Shown here one piece after another: positions 24,801 through 35,241 of a stretch of DNA of 64,000 nt; the first letter of the stretch is position 1; every line of letters begins with the position of its first letter. The notes beneath the pieces are model-generated. The model did not search any database, was not told the DNA's origin, and saw only the letters and a list, made by a program, of their open reading frames with translations. The stretch spans positions 50,426,986 through 50,490,985 of the forward strand of contig OW804097.1 of NCBI GenBank assembly GCA_942159475.1, read 5' to 3'. Position numbers and translations under genes: made by a program. The stretch comes from Sthenelais limicola (Eukaryota; Annelida; Polychaeta; Phyllodocida; Sigalionidae).

Positions 24801-25462
24801 TAAACCAAAAACATCAATCGTTAGTACCTGTATTGTTCACGCATTTTTCTCTCTAATACATACTCATAGATATAAGCGCCTACATTCACACAACAGCACG
24901 ATAAAGACAGTGCCGTGGGATATATATAAAGGCACACGCACCATAACAAATCACACCAATATTTATTTCTAGTTTTTATTCAAGTCACCATTGTGGAGCC
25001 TAAATACCTCCTGTATATAAAATCAATGGTGAATGTGTACAAACAATACCCTTTTCTAACATTGATGCCACTCCTTTACTCGATATCCCTATTTTATTTA
25101 CACAGCTACAGCCGCCTTCCTGTCTACTCTGTGGTTCTCATTGATTAAATCTGCCCACTCCGTTATATTGCTACCGTTATGCCAATCAGGTAGCCGGCGC
25201 TCCACTCTGATCTCTCTGCCAACCGATGCCACAAGCTGCACTCAGATAATGTGTCAAGGCCCGCCGCTAATCCCCCCTGCCCGCGCTCCCGTTATTTGTA
25301 CCCCATTAACTTTTTCACCCCCATTACTTTTCAAGACACAAGACTTTCAAATACCCTTTTTTGTCTTCTAGTCATCTCCCTTTATTTTCTTCTTTCATAT
25401 TTTAGTATTTATTCCATAGATATTTATTTTTTATATTTCCCTCGACTCTATTTATCTGTCAG
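21803..25462 (-). other. Giant element: 3.7-kb non-coding region upstream of env
   Basis: Pyrimidine-rich on plus (purine-rich transcript), with poly-C/CT stretches near 24730 and 23575. Only short overlapping frames occur. I looked for further spliced ORFs and found none with both a good acceptor and believable composition. It could hold intronic, packaging or regulatory RNA. Confidence 0.5.
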
Positions 25463-25651
25463 CTATTTTGTTACTAAATCCACCCCGCTCTGTATCTTAT
25501 ACCACTCAGTTCTTTCAAGCAAAGGGTGATTCAACATGTATATCAGTTCCGCTTCCCTGTTATTAGCAAATTCGGAAAGAAATAATTTAATTCCCAAATT
25601 CATATCTATGTCGCTCATCCCATCCCCGATTAGTTCTGTATTAGTCTCCAT
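25463..25651 (-). CDS. Small acidic ORF of the giant element (62 aa), hypothetical
   Basis: A 62-codon ORF starting METNTEL in good Kozak context (AAGATGG). An AG acceptor (GGTCTCTAG) ends 9 nt before the ATG, the same arrangement as the env and accessory ORFs. The product is acidic then amphipathic (IKLFLSEFANN, LIYMLNHPLLE) and matches no family I recognise. A frame this short could occur by chance. The shared splice-acceptor placement is the main reason for listing it. Confidence 0.35.
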   Translation of the reverse strand: METNTELIGDGMSDIDMNLGIKLFLSEFANNREAELIYMLNHPLLERTEWYKIQSGVDLVTK

Positions 25652-26523
25652 CTTGTTTCACTAGAGACCCAAGAACAACATCCCTCTAAAAAGATGTCCT
25701 CAACAGAGAGAGAACATTGCCCCTTGTAAGTTAAATAATCTGATTTCTACTCTCTTCCTTAAACACAACCTCCAATGCAACTCCCCTATTGCCAAGCAGG
25801 CCCGCGCGCTCCGCCTGTTTTGACTCACAGCATCTGCGCTCCACTCCCTGACTGCATGCATCTGCATATCCTTCTTCCCTGCGCCCAAGAGCGCTCCGCG
25901 CTTCTCCTACTACCAACATCTGCGCGCCGCTCCTCTGCCTCCCGCAGCTGTAGCACCTGCTGCGCTTAAGGGTCTGATCCACTGACGCGTATAATACTCA
26001 TTTTCCACTTTACACGGCGTGCAGTGGGCCCTCTGCTACTCAATTCTCCTTTACTTTCCCCTATCTTTCTCTCCCCCTTTCTTTCACCTTGTTCACTCCC
26101 CCCCCGTGGCTCCCTGTGGTCTGGATCCCCTGTTCAACGGTCGCATTTCCCCCATTGGCTGAGTTAAGTTTGTGTACAATGCGTCATATTATGCTATCTT
26201 GTCTTATTCTACCTACTAGCCCACCTCCCACAACCTAATTATTGGTGTTTGTTTATAATCAAATACCCCCAGTATCTGTCCAGCTATTTACTTTCTACCC
26301 TCACTTTAGATATTATATATTAATTTAAAAATTACCCCATAATTTGTACACTGTTCTATTTTCATGTACCCCCTGTCTTCATAGATGACACGAAGCAGTG
26401 TATTGTTATATATTGTTAGCGATTTCGCCGTTCTAACAACTAGCCATTTTCAAGTGTCCCCTTCCTTTATTCCGACCATTGTGACCCCCTCCTACAGGTA
26501 AAGCCTTCCTTGCCCTTTGTGAT
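25652..26523 (-). other. Giant element: spacer between pol and the small ORF
   Basis: A GC-rich patch near 25760-25980 repeats GCGCAGATG-type words on the minus strand. The rest is CT-rich on plus. Frames here begin only at non-ATG codons and are not supported as genes. Confidence 0.45.
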
Positions 26524-29500
26524 TCACTCACCTTTAGCTCCCTCTCTTTCCTCTTCTTTCTCCCCATCCTTTTCTTCAGCTCCCTCCTTTTCCTCTTCAT
26601 TCTCCCCATCCTTTTCTTCAGCTCCCTCCTTTTCCTCTTCATTCTCTTGAGTATCTTCGACCTCACAGTTCTCCGGGATGCGAAAATCAGTGTCCCCCGA
26701 GGTCCCATCCTCTTTGGCGTCATCGTTAAACGCCAGCATTGGTACTAAGTCGGGTGATACAAGTCTCCCCAGGAATCCATTTTTCCGACCAATGTTAATT
26801 GGTTTGAGGTGTTGGACATGTATTGGACGTGGCAACGTCTTACCCGTGTCAACTCTCCTCAATCTTGCCGTGTACGGGCTTGGCAAGCCCGTCACCAGCA
26901 GTGGTCCGGTATACAGTGGCTGGAGCTTGGTCCCCGTACCTTTTTCCAACAGCCTATGTATTTTCAGGTACACCAGTGACCCTACCCTGTATCCGTGTGT
27001 TTTTGCTGTTTTATCGTGTCGAGCTTTCATTTTTGTTTGTGTCTCGACTAGATTGTCCTGGGCTACCTCCCCATAAAATTCCTGGGTTCTAACAATTGTT
27101 GCCAGGTGGTCTATCACCGGCTTCAGTTCCTCCTTCCACTCCACCAACACGTTCTCGTGTGGCAACTTTGCGTCCCTGCCAAATAACAGCAAATGCGGGC
27201 TGTATCCGAGGCTATACGTGTCTGCTGCGTTCATTGCGAACGTGATCGCGGGGACGAACACATCCCAGTCCCGCTGGGACCTCTGTGTAAATGACCGCAG
27301 CGCCTGGACCAGCACTCCGTTGTATCTCTCGCATAATCCTTGCGTCTGCGCCCTATAAGGGCTGGAGAAGATTTGGCGTATGCCCATAAGCTTACAGAAG
27401 CCTCTAAACGCCCTAGATGTGAATGTCGAACCGTTGTCCGAATACAAGACCGCCGGTACTCCCATCACCGATATTACTTTCTGGAAAAATTCCATTATTA
27501 ACTGGGATGCCACCAGCGTGTGTGTAGGCCACGCGATCGTGAACCTGCTGTAGAAGTCGACAATGACCTGAACAAAACGATTGCCGCTAGCCGACTCCGT
27601 CATGGGTCCCACCGTGTCTATCACCAGAGACGACCAGGGCGCCGGTGCTTTATCCCTAATCTGCATCGGTAGCTTGAGAGGGTGCCTGTCAGGCTTATTT
27701 GCCAGGCACATTTTGCATGTGCCCACAAACATAGCCACGTCTCTTGATACTGTTGGCCAGTAGTACCTCGGCCCCACCGTCGCCAGCATTTTCTTGACCC
27801 CCAAGTGGGCCCCCAACGGTGTGGCGTGTACCTGCTCCAGCAGGCTCTCTACTCTCATCCGAGGTATGACCAGTTGTGCTCTCAGGCTCAACTCCTCTCT
27901 GCGCGTATAGTGAGGTATCCTATACAGGACCCCATCTGACACGAGGAAACATTCGTGCTGCAGCAGCACCCTTCGCGCCCGATCGTTGCTTTTCGGCATC
28001 TGGTCGTATTTTATGTATTGTAGCATATCGAAGCAGAACTCGTCCGTTGTCTGAGCCTTCAGGAACTTCTCCTTCGTTCCAAGTGCCGCATAATACCCCT
28101 CAATCTTCTGCTCGAATGCTATGTCTGGTGATGTTATCCCCGGACCCCTGACTCCCTTCCTCCTTCGCTCCTTTCTAAATTGTCCTTTCTTACCCAGTAC
28201 ACTCACCTTTTGTCCCGATTTTCGCGGCCCGACCCGTTCTTCTCCTAGTGCCGTTTCGCCCTCGGTGTCCTTCTCTCTTTCCTTTACTCCTATCCTGCCG
28301 GGCTTCGCTTTCAGGACCTTTGTGGTCGTTACTGGTTTCTTTCTTACCTGCCTCCCCACCCGGCCTTTTGCCGGGGTAGGTCCCCGTCCGTCTTTGTCCT
28401 CATTTGTCGTCCTACCGGTTGGCAGTGTTTGGCCATTTTGACCTCCTTTCGCTGCTGCCTTTCCTTTCGCTTGTTTCTCCTCCAGCAGTTGCTGCATCTT
28501 TGGCGTTGGTTTTCTTTCCCTTACGGGTCTGTCCGTTTGCATCGCCATTACCGGCTTGGGGCTGCCACTGTCCTCGGCTTCTCCCGTGCCGCCATCACGT
28601 CGGACATTCCTTCGCTTTCCTCCCTTCAAGATGGATGGTCTCCTATATTTTCGTATTGGCGCTATCCCCATAGCGCTTTGTGAATCGAAGTACCTCAGTG
28701 TCTGTGTTTCCGTGAACCGTACCTTCTTTTTCATCAAGCCCTTTGGTGTGTACTCTGGCGTCTCCACACCCCCGTAGTCTCTCCTACTAAGCGCATCGGG
28801 CACGATGTTCATCCGTCCTTTCACGTGACGGATCTCGAAATCAAACGAGCCGAACCAGTCTAGCCATCTCACCATTCGACCCGTAAGATCCTGTTTCGAG
28901 TTTATGGCCAATAGGGCCGCGTGATCCGTGTAGACTACAAATCTACTTCCCATCACGTAGTGTCTAAATTTATCTATCCCAAACCTGACTGCCAATAACT
29001 CCCTCTCCGTCGCACTGTATGACGTCTCCGCTGCGTTCATGGTTCTCCCTGCAAATGCCACCGGCCTGTGAAACCCGTCCACGCTCTCCTGCGTTATGCA
29101 GGCCCCCAAGCCGACACGACTTGCGTCTGTCCAAATGGTGAACGGCCTGCTATAGTCTGGGTACCTTAACACTGCCTCCTCGCACAGCGCGTTTCTCATT
29201 ATCCCAAACGCTTCTTCCTGTTCTGTCGTCCATATCAGTGTGGCTTTGGTGCCACCCTTCGAGCCCTTCGTCGCCTCATACAATGGTCTCATCCTACTGG
29301 AGAAGTTAGGTATGAATGACCGGTAGTAGTTTGCGAGCCCGTTAAACGCCCTCAACTCCTTCACGTTTTTGGGTCTTGGGTACGTCCTAATGGCTTCCAC
29401 TTTGGAAGGGTCCGGCTGCAGTCCCCGCCGAGTTACGACAAAACCCAGAAAACCGATCACCTCGAACCCGAACGCGCACTTCTCCGCTTTGAACTTTAGG

Positions 29501-31514
29501 TTTACTCCCCTAAACGCCTCCATCACGAGCCCTACATCTCTTAGATGTGAGCTCCAATCCGGAGATGCAATTATCACATCATCGCAATAAACCAAGGCGT
29601 TCCTTACCTTTCTCAGTACTCCCTCTATCACTGCATGAAAAGCCTTCGGCGCGGTCTTCAAGCCCATCGGTATTGACCTATATTGGTACACTCCGAATGG
29701 ACTCGTGAACGCTGTGAGGTGTCTATCTTCCTTCCTCACTGGCACCTGCAAAAATCCGCAGAAACAATCGCACTTGGCGAAATACTTACCCTGTAAGTTG
29801 CCTACTGCCTCCAATGTTTCGTCCGCGCTCGGAAAAGGCCTCGATTGATCCCGGATTTGTTTATTCAGGTGCCTATAGTCGATAACGAGGCGCCACGAAG
29901 CCTTGCGTGTCGCCGATCCCGGCTTCTCGACCAAGAAACACGGACTTGAAAACTCTGTTTCCCCCGTCGCGCGTTCGATCACGCCCAAGCGCATCTGTTC
30001 GTCTAATATTTCCTTCATAGCCCTCATCATGTGGGGATTCATGCGATAGGGGCCCTTGTTTATAGGAACGTAGTCTTCTTTCAAATCGATGCGATGGCTG
30101 TATATCTCGGTTAGCACTATTGGATTGTCTTTGGTCGCGAAATTGTCGCTATATCTACCCAATAGTTCCATCATTTCCTTCTTCTGAACACCTGTCAGAG
30201 TTGTACCCAGCTCGTGCTCCCATTGCTTCCCCCCCTTTGACCCCCCTTCCCCTGGCCCCCCCTCCGTCGTCCCTTTCACCGGTTTCTCCAAGAACGCTTC
30301 CTGGTCTTTGAGTGTGTATGCCGCCATTACAAATCCCTTTCTCATAACAATGGGTTCATTACCTTGATTACATACAGTGACAGAAATCTTGTTATCAGCC
30401 CCCACAATTTTCGCAAGGCCATCTTTCACCTTCAACGTAGTGGGACCAGCCCTTGTGATGTCCCTCATTTCCCCCATTGTGCCCCCCATATCCCAGTTAC
30501 TGGAAATTATGGCCATGCATGTGTACTCACATCTGGGTGGTATTACTTTATTTCCCTCAGACCTGACAGTGTATACCGCCCCTATCTTCATCCCATAGCT
30601 CAGCCGAGCGTTGGTTGCCTTCAAAAAATCCACACCAAGCACACATGGCAATGCCAATTTACTCAACACCACAAACCATGCTATCAATACAGCTTCCCCA
30701 CATCTCATCCTCAATTGTACTCTGTCTCTCACCTTATGTCCCCTTCCATCTGCTGTGTAAACATACATTCTCACCCCCCCTTCATCCAACACCACCCCCT
30801 CTTCTTTCCTAAGCTGCTTTAAGAATTTCCCTGATACGCATGTGATTGATGCCCCCGTGTCGACCAGTATTTCTTTCTCCAACTCCCCAAATTGTGTGGT
30901 AAGTTTGCTGTTTACCAGTTTCAGCACTATCTCTCTCTCTTTCCCCCCCTGTACAATCTTCAAACACATGTTCTCCTGTCCCCCGCTCCCGCTGGTGCGT
31001 ACACTTTCGTTCCTCTGACTATTATGCGAATTTGAATTTTCACCTCCCCCCCCCTTATAAATGAGTAACACCCTCTGCTTGAGCGTGTCGGCCCTGCCTT
31101 CCCCCGCAGCTGGCGCATCTGCTGCGCTCGCTACTGGCAATAGGTCATTTGCAGACACCCCCCTCTCTACCTTTTCAGACTTGATTGTGTTACTTTCCCC
31201 TTGCACTTTTAGTTCTTTACCACTTAATTTCCCCCCTTCTGGAATTACCTTCTGGGCAACACTTGCGCACGCACTGACACGAGTACCTTCATTGCATGCA
31301 CATGCTTTACAATTAATACATTTACAGTCAACACACTTCCCCACACTAGGACTAACTGGCAAATTACGACATACACAGTGAGCACAGGCAACTGCCCTAT
31401 TAATTTTGTCACTTAGCTTTTTGCTGTCTCCACTCCTTGGACCGTTCATTCTTGGTTTCCCCGTGTGTTGTGACGCCGAGGCAAGGGCCACTTCTCTCCT
31501 CGACGCCTCTATTG
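26524..31514 (-). CDS. pol: Pol of the giant element: PR-RT-RNase H-IN (about 1,660 aa)
   Basis: Read by -1 frameshift from gag. There is no ATG at the frame opening, which begins inside gag. Numbering from the GTG at 31491: a Cys-rich cluster at 36-75 (C36, C39, C41, C53, C56, C58, C61, C64, C66) in place of a CCHC knuckle; protease DTGA at 211-214; RT with YCDD at 635-638; RNase H WTDAS at 787-791. A highly basic 200-residue linker at about 906-1120 follows. Integrase has an HHCC finger (H1222, H1229, C1259, C1262) and core D1292, D1352, E1388 with exact D-x35-E spacing. The C-terminus is an acidic internal repeat (EEKEGAEEKDGE). All visible catalytic residues are intact. The basic linker and Cys-cluster are unusual for gypsy Pol and may replace nucleic-acid-binding functions missing from Gag. 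Confidence 0.93.
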
Positions 31515-31521
31515 AAAACCC
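31472..31521 (-). promoter_or_regulatory. Gag-pol -1 ribosomal frameshift signal
   Basis: On the minus strand the heptamer G-GGT-TTT (31515-31521) sits in the gag frame two codons before the gag TAG. A 7-nt spacer follows. Then comes a 10-bp stem, GGCGTCGAGG (31498-31507) with CCTCGGCGTC (31472-31481), including two G-U pairs, closed by a 16-nt loop. A one-base slip places the ribosome exactly in the open pol frame. This matches the standard X-XXY-YYZ plus spacer plus stem design of retroviral signals. Confidence 0.85.
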
Positions 31522-33794
31522 GCACTATGGCCGACACTGGATTGGTTGGTGTCTTTTCTGCCATCATCTGGTCGGCCTTCCCTGTTGTGGGTCCCTCTAC
31601 CTCCGATCGAACCGGTTATGGTTCGCCCTCTGTAGCTACCCCCTCGCTGCATTCCTCCTCTTGGGGCTGGTGCGCCCCCCCTTGCTCCTCCATATGATCG
31701 GCCCCTCCCAGCTGCTGGGCCGCTCCTGTCATCTCTCCAATACCGCATGTTCCCTCTGCGTACATCTGCTACCGGGGCCCCTCTCCAGTTCCTCACACCA
31801 GCCGCATAGCTGTTGCTATAATTGCCACTGTAATTGTTGGCATAATTGCCGTAGCCCCTAGTGTTAGCACTGTCTTCTTGTCTCCATGCAGGTCTTTCAG
31901 CTGGCCTATTGTTATCATTTCTCCATCCCTGCATTCTATTGTCTCTTGGCGGGTACTGTCTGTCGTTCTGCAGGCTATGTACACGTTCTTCCTCCTCCTC
32001 ATCTACCTGTTCCCTCACCTGAAATCCGCCCAAAGTCAGGGCAGCGATCATCTCCTTCTGGTTCGGGCGGAATCTGTCCAGTACCTTAGCCTGTTGCTCA
32101 TCCAATATCTGATGCTTAATGGCCGCCCGCCTTGCTTCCTCACATGTCTTTGGTGTTTCAGCCAACACCCTTTCTACCAAACTGTCCTTCAGCCCTGCTA
32201 TAAAGGCCTTCAGTTTCTCTCCTTCAGTCAACGACGATTTTGCTAGTAACACAAGCATAGAGTCAGCATATTCTTCCACTTTTTCCCCTTCTCTCTGTCT
32301 CCTGCGAGAGTAGTCATCTTTCACTTCCGAGAAAGGCAGTTCTTTAAACTTCTCCAAGAATTTCTTTTTCGCCTCATCATAGCTGCTGAGAGATTTGCCC
32401 CCTGCCGTCACCTGATGATAGTATGATTTAGCGGACCCTTCAAGTCTCCCCACTAATCCCTGGAGAAAAAATTCTCTGGGAACCCCAAGACATTTCGCGT
32501 AATCTTCATACTCCCTGAAGAAATCTTCACAGCTGCGCATGGCGGTGGCATGCTTGAAGTTTTCAGGTCCTTTTACGAAGTACTTCATTGCTGAGTAATT
32601 AACAGGTGCTGCTGCCGGTGCTGCCATATCTTTAGGTTTTATGTAAGACGGTGTTGACCTGCCGCTATCCGTGGTGAGACTGCTTGTTCTTGTGGGACTG
32701 CTTGTTCTGACTGGCCGTACTGGCGTCTTTTCTCCTCCTCCTACTCCCACGAGCAGCTCCTCCTTTGTTGGCGCACTTGCCTGCCGCACCTTTTCTCTCG
32801 CTCGCTCCTCCCTCAAGTCCGCCACTTGACTTTCTAGTGCGCACAATGTTTCCCTATATCTTTCCCTTGCCGCATTAAAAGATATTTCACGCAGATCAGT
32901 ATTAGTATTCAATTGATCAATTCGCGATCTCATGTTACCAATTGCTGTTTCATAGCCACCCTGTTCCCTATGCCAAGTAGCACATTGCGCTTCCTGATTC
33001 TCAATGCACCTTTTTATCTCATCTTGGAGTGATTTCACTTTCATATCCTGCACTTCCCTTTCCTCCTGCCGTTTCATGGCTCTCAGATCCGCGCCTGGAT
33101 ATACATCTTCTCCTCCTGCTTGATCCGCCCTTCTGAGGAGATCATTATCACATTTCTCTCGTGTTTGCTCCGCCTTTCTGATGAGATCATTATCACAGGT
33201 ATCCCGCACCATGTTTTCATACTCCCTACGTACCTGACGGGCCTCTCTCTCTCTTCTTATCTCCTCCGCTCTCTCCTTTGTTTCTCTGATAATTTGCGCG
33301 GTGTTCGCTCTACACTGTCTGTCATTGTAAGTTCTTATCAGTTTTTCATTATGCTCACGTTCCCTTTGTTCTAATCTGCTCTCTTCCAATGCAGCAGCAG
33401 TTTGAGCATCCACCTCTTCCTCACAATCACTCAAAGATACTTTACATGTTACATCATTATAAGTGGGCGGTTTATCTGCTGGCTCCATTTTGTAAGCACC
33501 AGCTCTAGCTTGTGTGCTTCGTGTAAGCGATCCCCTAAGCGTACCAAGAGTTTTTGATAGTTTCTTCAGCACACCATTAAATTCATTAAAACCGTCATCC
33601 ACCCTTTTGCGGTGTATACGAGACAATTCTAAATACCTTGCAATGCGTCCCGTTCCGTCTCCCGCTTCATTCAGTGCAGATGGCGGAGGGGCTGCTGCCG
33701 CTGCTGCTTCTACTACTCCCGGTATGCTCTCGTCGCTCACACTTGTGTCTATATCGTCACCGACCACCGGCTCAATTAACTTTCCCTGAGACAT
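31509..33794 (-). CDS. gag: Gag of the giant element (761 aa) with PPTY and RG-rich tail
   Basis: Starts MSQGKLIEPV and ends at TAG 31509-31511, just beyond the frameshift heptamer. A PPTY late-domain motif is at residues 109-112, the type that recruits NEDD4-family ligases for budding. Residues ~125-350 are a long charged coiled coil containing a small duplication (CDNDL.R.A.Q twice). A retrotransposon Gag/capsid-like block follows (ENFKHATAMRSCEDFFREYEDYAK). There is no CCHC zinc knuckle. The C-terminus is instead rich in Arg, Gly, Asn and Tyr (GRGRSYGGARGG), recalling the GR boxes of foamy viruses. The late domain fits an element able to leave the cell. The frame is intact. Confidence 0.9.
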   Translation of the reverse strand: MSQGKLIEPVVGDDIDTSVSDESIPGVVEAAAAAAPPPSALNEAGDGTGRIARYLELSRIHRKRVDDGFNEFNGVLKKLSKTLGTLRGSLTRSTQARAGAYKMEPADKPPTYNDVTCKVSLSDCEEEVDAQTAAALEESRLEQREREHNEKLIRTYNDRQCRANTAQIIRETKERAEEIRREREARQVRREYENMVRDTCDNDLIRKAEQTREKCDNDLLRRADQAGGEDVYPGADLRAMKRQEEREVQDMKVKSLQDEIKRCIENQEAQCATWHREQGGYETAIGNMRSRIDQLNTNTDLREISFNAARERYRETLCALESQVADLREERAREKVRQASAPTKEELLVGVGGGEKTPVRPVRTSSPTRTSSLTTDSGRSTPSYIKPKDMAAPAAAPVNYSAMKYFVKGPENFKHATAMRSCEDFFREYEDYAKCLGVPREFFLQGLVGRLEGSAKSYYHQVTAGGKSLSSYDEAKKKFLEKFKELPFSEVKDDYSRRRQREGEKVEEYADSMLVLLAKSSLTEGEKLKAFIAGLKDSLVERVLAETPKTCEEARRAAIKHQILDEQQAKVLDRFRPNQKEMIAALTLGGFQVREQVDEEEEERVHSLQNDRQYPPRDNRMQGWRNDNNRPAERPAWRQEDSANTRGYGNYANNYSGNYSNSYAAGVRNWRGAPVADVRRGNMRYWRDDRSGPAAGRGRSYGGARGGAPAPRGGMQRGGSYRGRTITGSIGGRGTHNREGRPDDGRKDTNQSSVGHSAGFQ

Positions 33795-33818
33795 CTGAAA
33801 ATGCCCTCAAATGTCAAC

Positions 33819-33836
33819 CCCGGATATTCTCCACCA
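33819..33836 (-). other. Candidate primer-binding site of the giant element
   Basis: On the minus strand TGGTGGAGAATATCC begins two bases inside the 5' LTR. TGG fits the CCA end of a tRNA. I cannot match the full 18 bases to a specific animal tRNA from memory. Confidence 0.5.
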
Positions 33837-33838
33837 GA

Positions 33839-34260
33839 TGTTATGCCTCGTCTTGGCTCTCTTTAAGTCGTGATGTCGTCTCGCCTTATTACTTATATAT
33901 TATGGCCTTTCCAGGTACTTCAGATCAGGTTGACATGTAGGCTCAGAGCCCTTAAGTTAATACTACCAGTACTTGTCAGTGAGTAAACACAAAGATGTAG
34001 TTGCGGTGCCAGCCAGTGTAGTTCTATTTTATTATGGTTTCAATCCTTCATTTATATCCATCATTCAGTATTTCACAACATATTGCAATTCCTCATATAA
34101 ATCATGACACACCTTAAAACATCCCTGAATCTAAGCATGTAAACCCCACATGCTACAAACCCATCCCACATCATTGACATGTTCCCGCCCCAAGTGCCCC
34201 GCCCCCTTTTCCATGAGCTGGCGCTCATGTGCTGCCACGACGGGAATCACCAGCATCACA
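33839..34260 (-). repeat. 5' LTR of the giant element
   Basis: 422 bp and identical by eye to 14359-14780. In minus-strand sense it is the promoter LTR next to gag, with the same GC boxes and AATAAA. Confidence 0.95.
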
Positions 34261-34943
34261 GCAGCACCGTTTTATTTATACGGTGTGGTCTAAGATTTTC
34301 TATTCCCTCCCCCTTCGTCCCTCTTTGCTCAGCTCTGGGTTAGGCCTATACATTGGTTTTTCTGCCCCATTCCATGTCTCCTGGAGGTACTGTTCTCAAG
34401 AAAGTAAGGAAGTCTTTTCTAGATTTGCACCTGAAGCCGAGCTCTGATTTCCATTTTGTTCCAGTAGAAGGGTATTAGATAAGTAAGTGATTTTTTATCT
34501 TTTCAGTATGGCCATTGGGGGTTATTATTTTCAGAAGTCTTCTATCATCTGTGCTTCTTAGGGGTCTAGGTTTGTTATTTATATTCTGGTTCTTCCTACT
34601 TAGTGGATATGCTAGGTCAAGTAGATGTACTTCCCTTCTAACTGATAATGGGGCTAATTTTAGGGTTTGTTGTATGGCATCCACATTTGTCATTTTAGGG
34701 AGTTTCTTAGCTATTCTGATTGCACTATTCTGGACAATTTATAGTTTTTTGAGCAAGTGCTCAGGTGGTGCAACATTATATACAATATCTCCGTACTCCA
34801 AGATTGGGTGAACAGCTACCCTGTAGAGCATTAGGATGGTTTCTTCACCAGTCACATACCGTAGTCTCGATAGGGATCTAAGTTTTGACCTTGCAAGATT
34901 TAGCTTTGATTGTAGGTGCGATTTGAATGTTAGTTTATCATTG
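34261..34943 (-). pseudogene. LINE ORF2 C-terminus and 3' UTR start, 5'-truncated
   Basis: Minus-strand translation from 34943 gives the end of a Jockey/CR1-like reverse-transcriptase ORF: NDKLTFKSHLQ..., LARSKLRSL, a GEET...LYR...PILEYGD block, then RREVHLLDLAYPL. The ORF stops near 34475. An in-frame TAA at 34739-34741 breaks it. The upstream part is missing where DIRS sequence begins at 34944, by 5' truncation or by deletion at that junction. The 3' UTR is interrupted at 34260 by the giant LTR element and resumes at 14358. Confidence 0.8.
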
Positions 34944-35012
34944 ATTATCTCTCGGCAACACTCCGTTGTTGACGAGACTCGGTGAGAGGCGGGAACGTAT
35001 CACATGACGGCA
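34944..35012 (+). repeat. Left inverted terminal repeat of the DIRS element
   Basis: Begins ATTATCTCTCGGCAACACTC and runs through the 34-bp block that is perfectly inverted at 40748-40783. Confidence 0.85.
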
Positions 35013-35241
35013 GTTTTGGAAGCGTTTTCTAAAGACGACAGTCGTTAGGTAAGTTGATTTGATTAAATTACTTATTTATGATGATACGACAGGAATTAAT
35101 TTAGTACTGTCATGAATCTTTGCTCCAAGGTCACTTTTTTATTGATTTTGACGATTCGGAATGATGTTTTAATGGTATTTTGGCTTTTTTATGCAGACTT
35201 GACGTTTTTCCACTAGTCAGCCATTGCCGAGTGAGCTAGGA

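Larger units (their letters stand above)
14355..34264 (-). mobile_element. Giant env-bearing gypsy/errantivirus-like LTR element, 19.9 kb
   Basis: Two 422-bp LTRs (14359-14780 and 33839-34260) look identical and are flanked by a 4-bp duplication, GCAG. On the minus strand the order is 5' LTR, gag, pol, small ORF, env-like, RING-like accessory ORF, 3' LTR. The polymerase order PR-RT-RNase H-IN and the integrase place it in Ty3/gypsy. A baculovirus-F-type fusion gene relates it to errantivirus-like elements. At 19.9 kb it is two to three times the usual size. About 8-9 kb has no evident coding function, chiefly 21803-25462 and 14798-17526. Identical LTRs mean recent insertion, so most of the structure should be original. 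The env frame is nevertheless broken once. Confidence 0.92.

Noticed and set aside
25700..25982. 83-codon Cys/Arg-rich minus-strand frame in the giant element
   Set aside because: Starts at GTG, no acceptor placement like the other ORFs, and lies in a GC-rich repeated patch.
28121..28683. Plus-strand frames opposite pol
   Set aside because: Antisense shadows of the Lys/Arg-rich linker of pol, giving Ser/Leu/Pro-rich nonsense.
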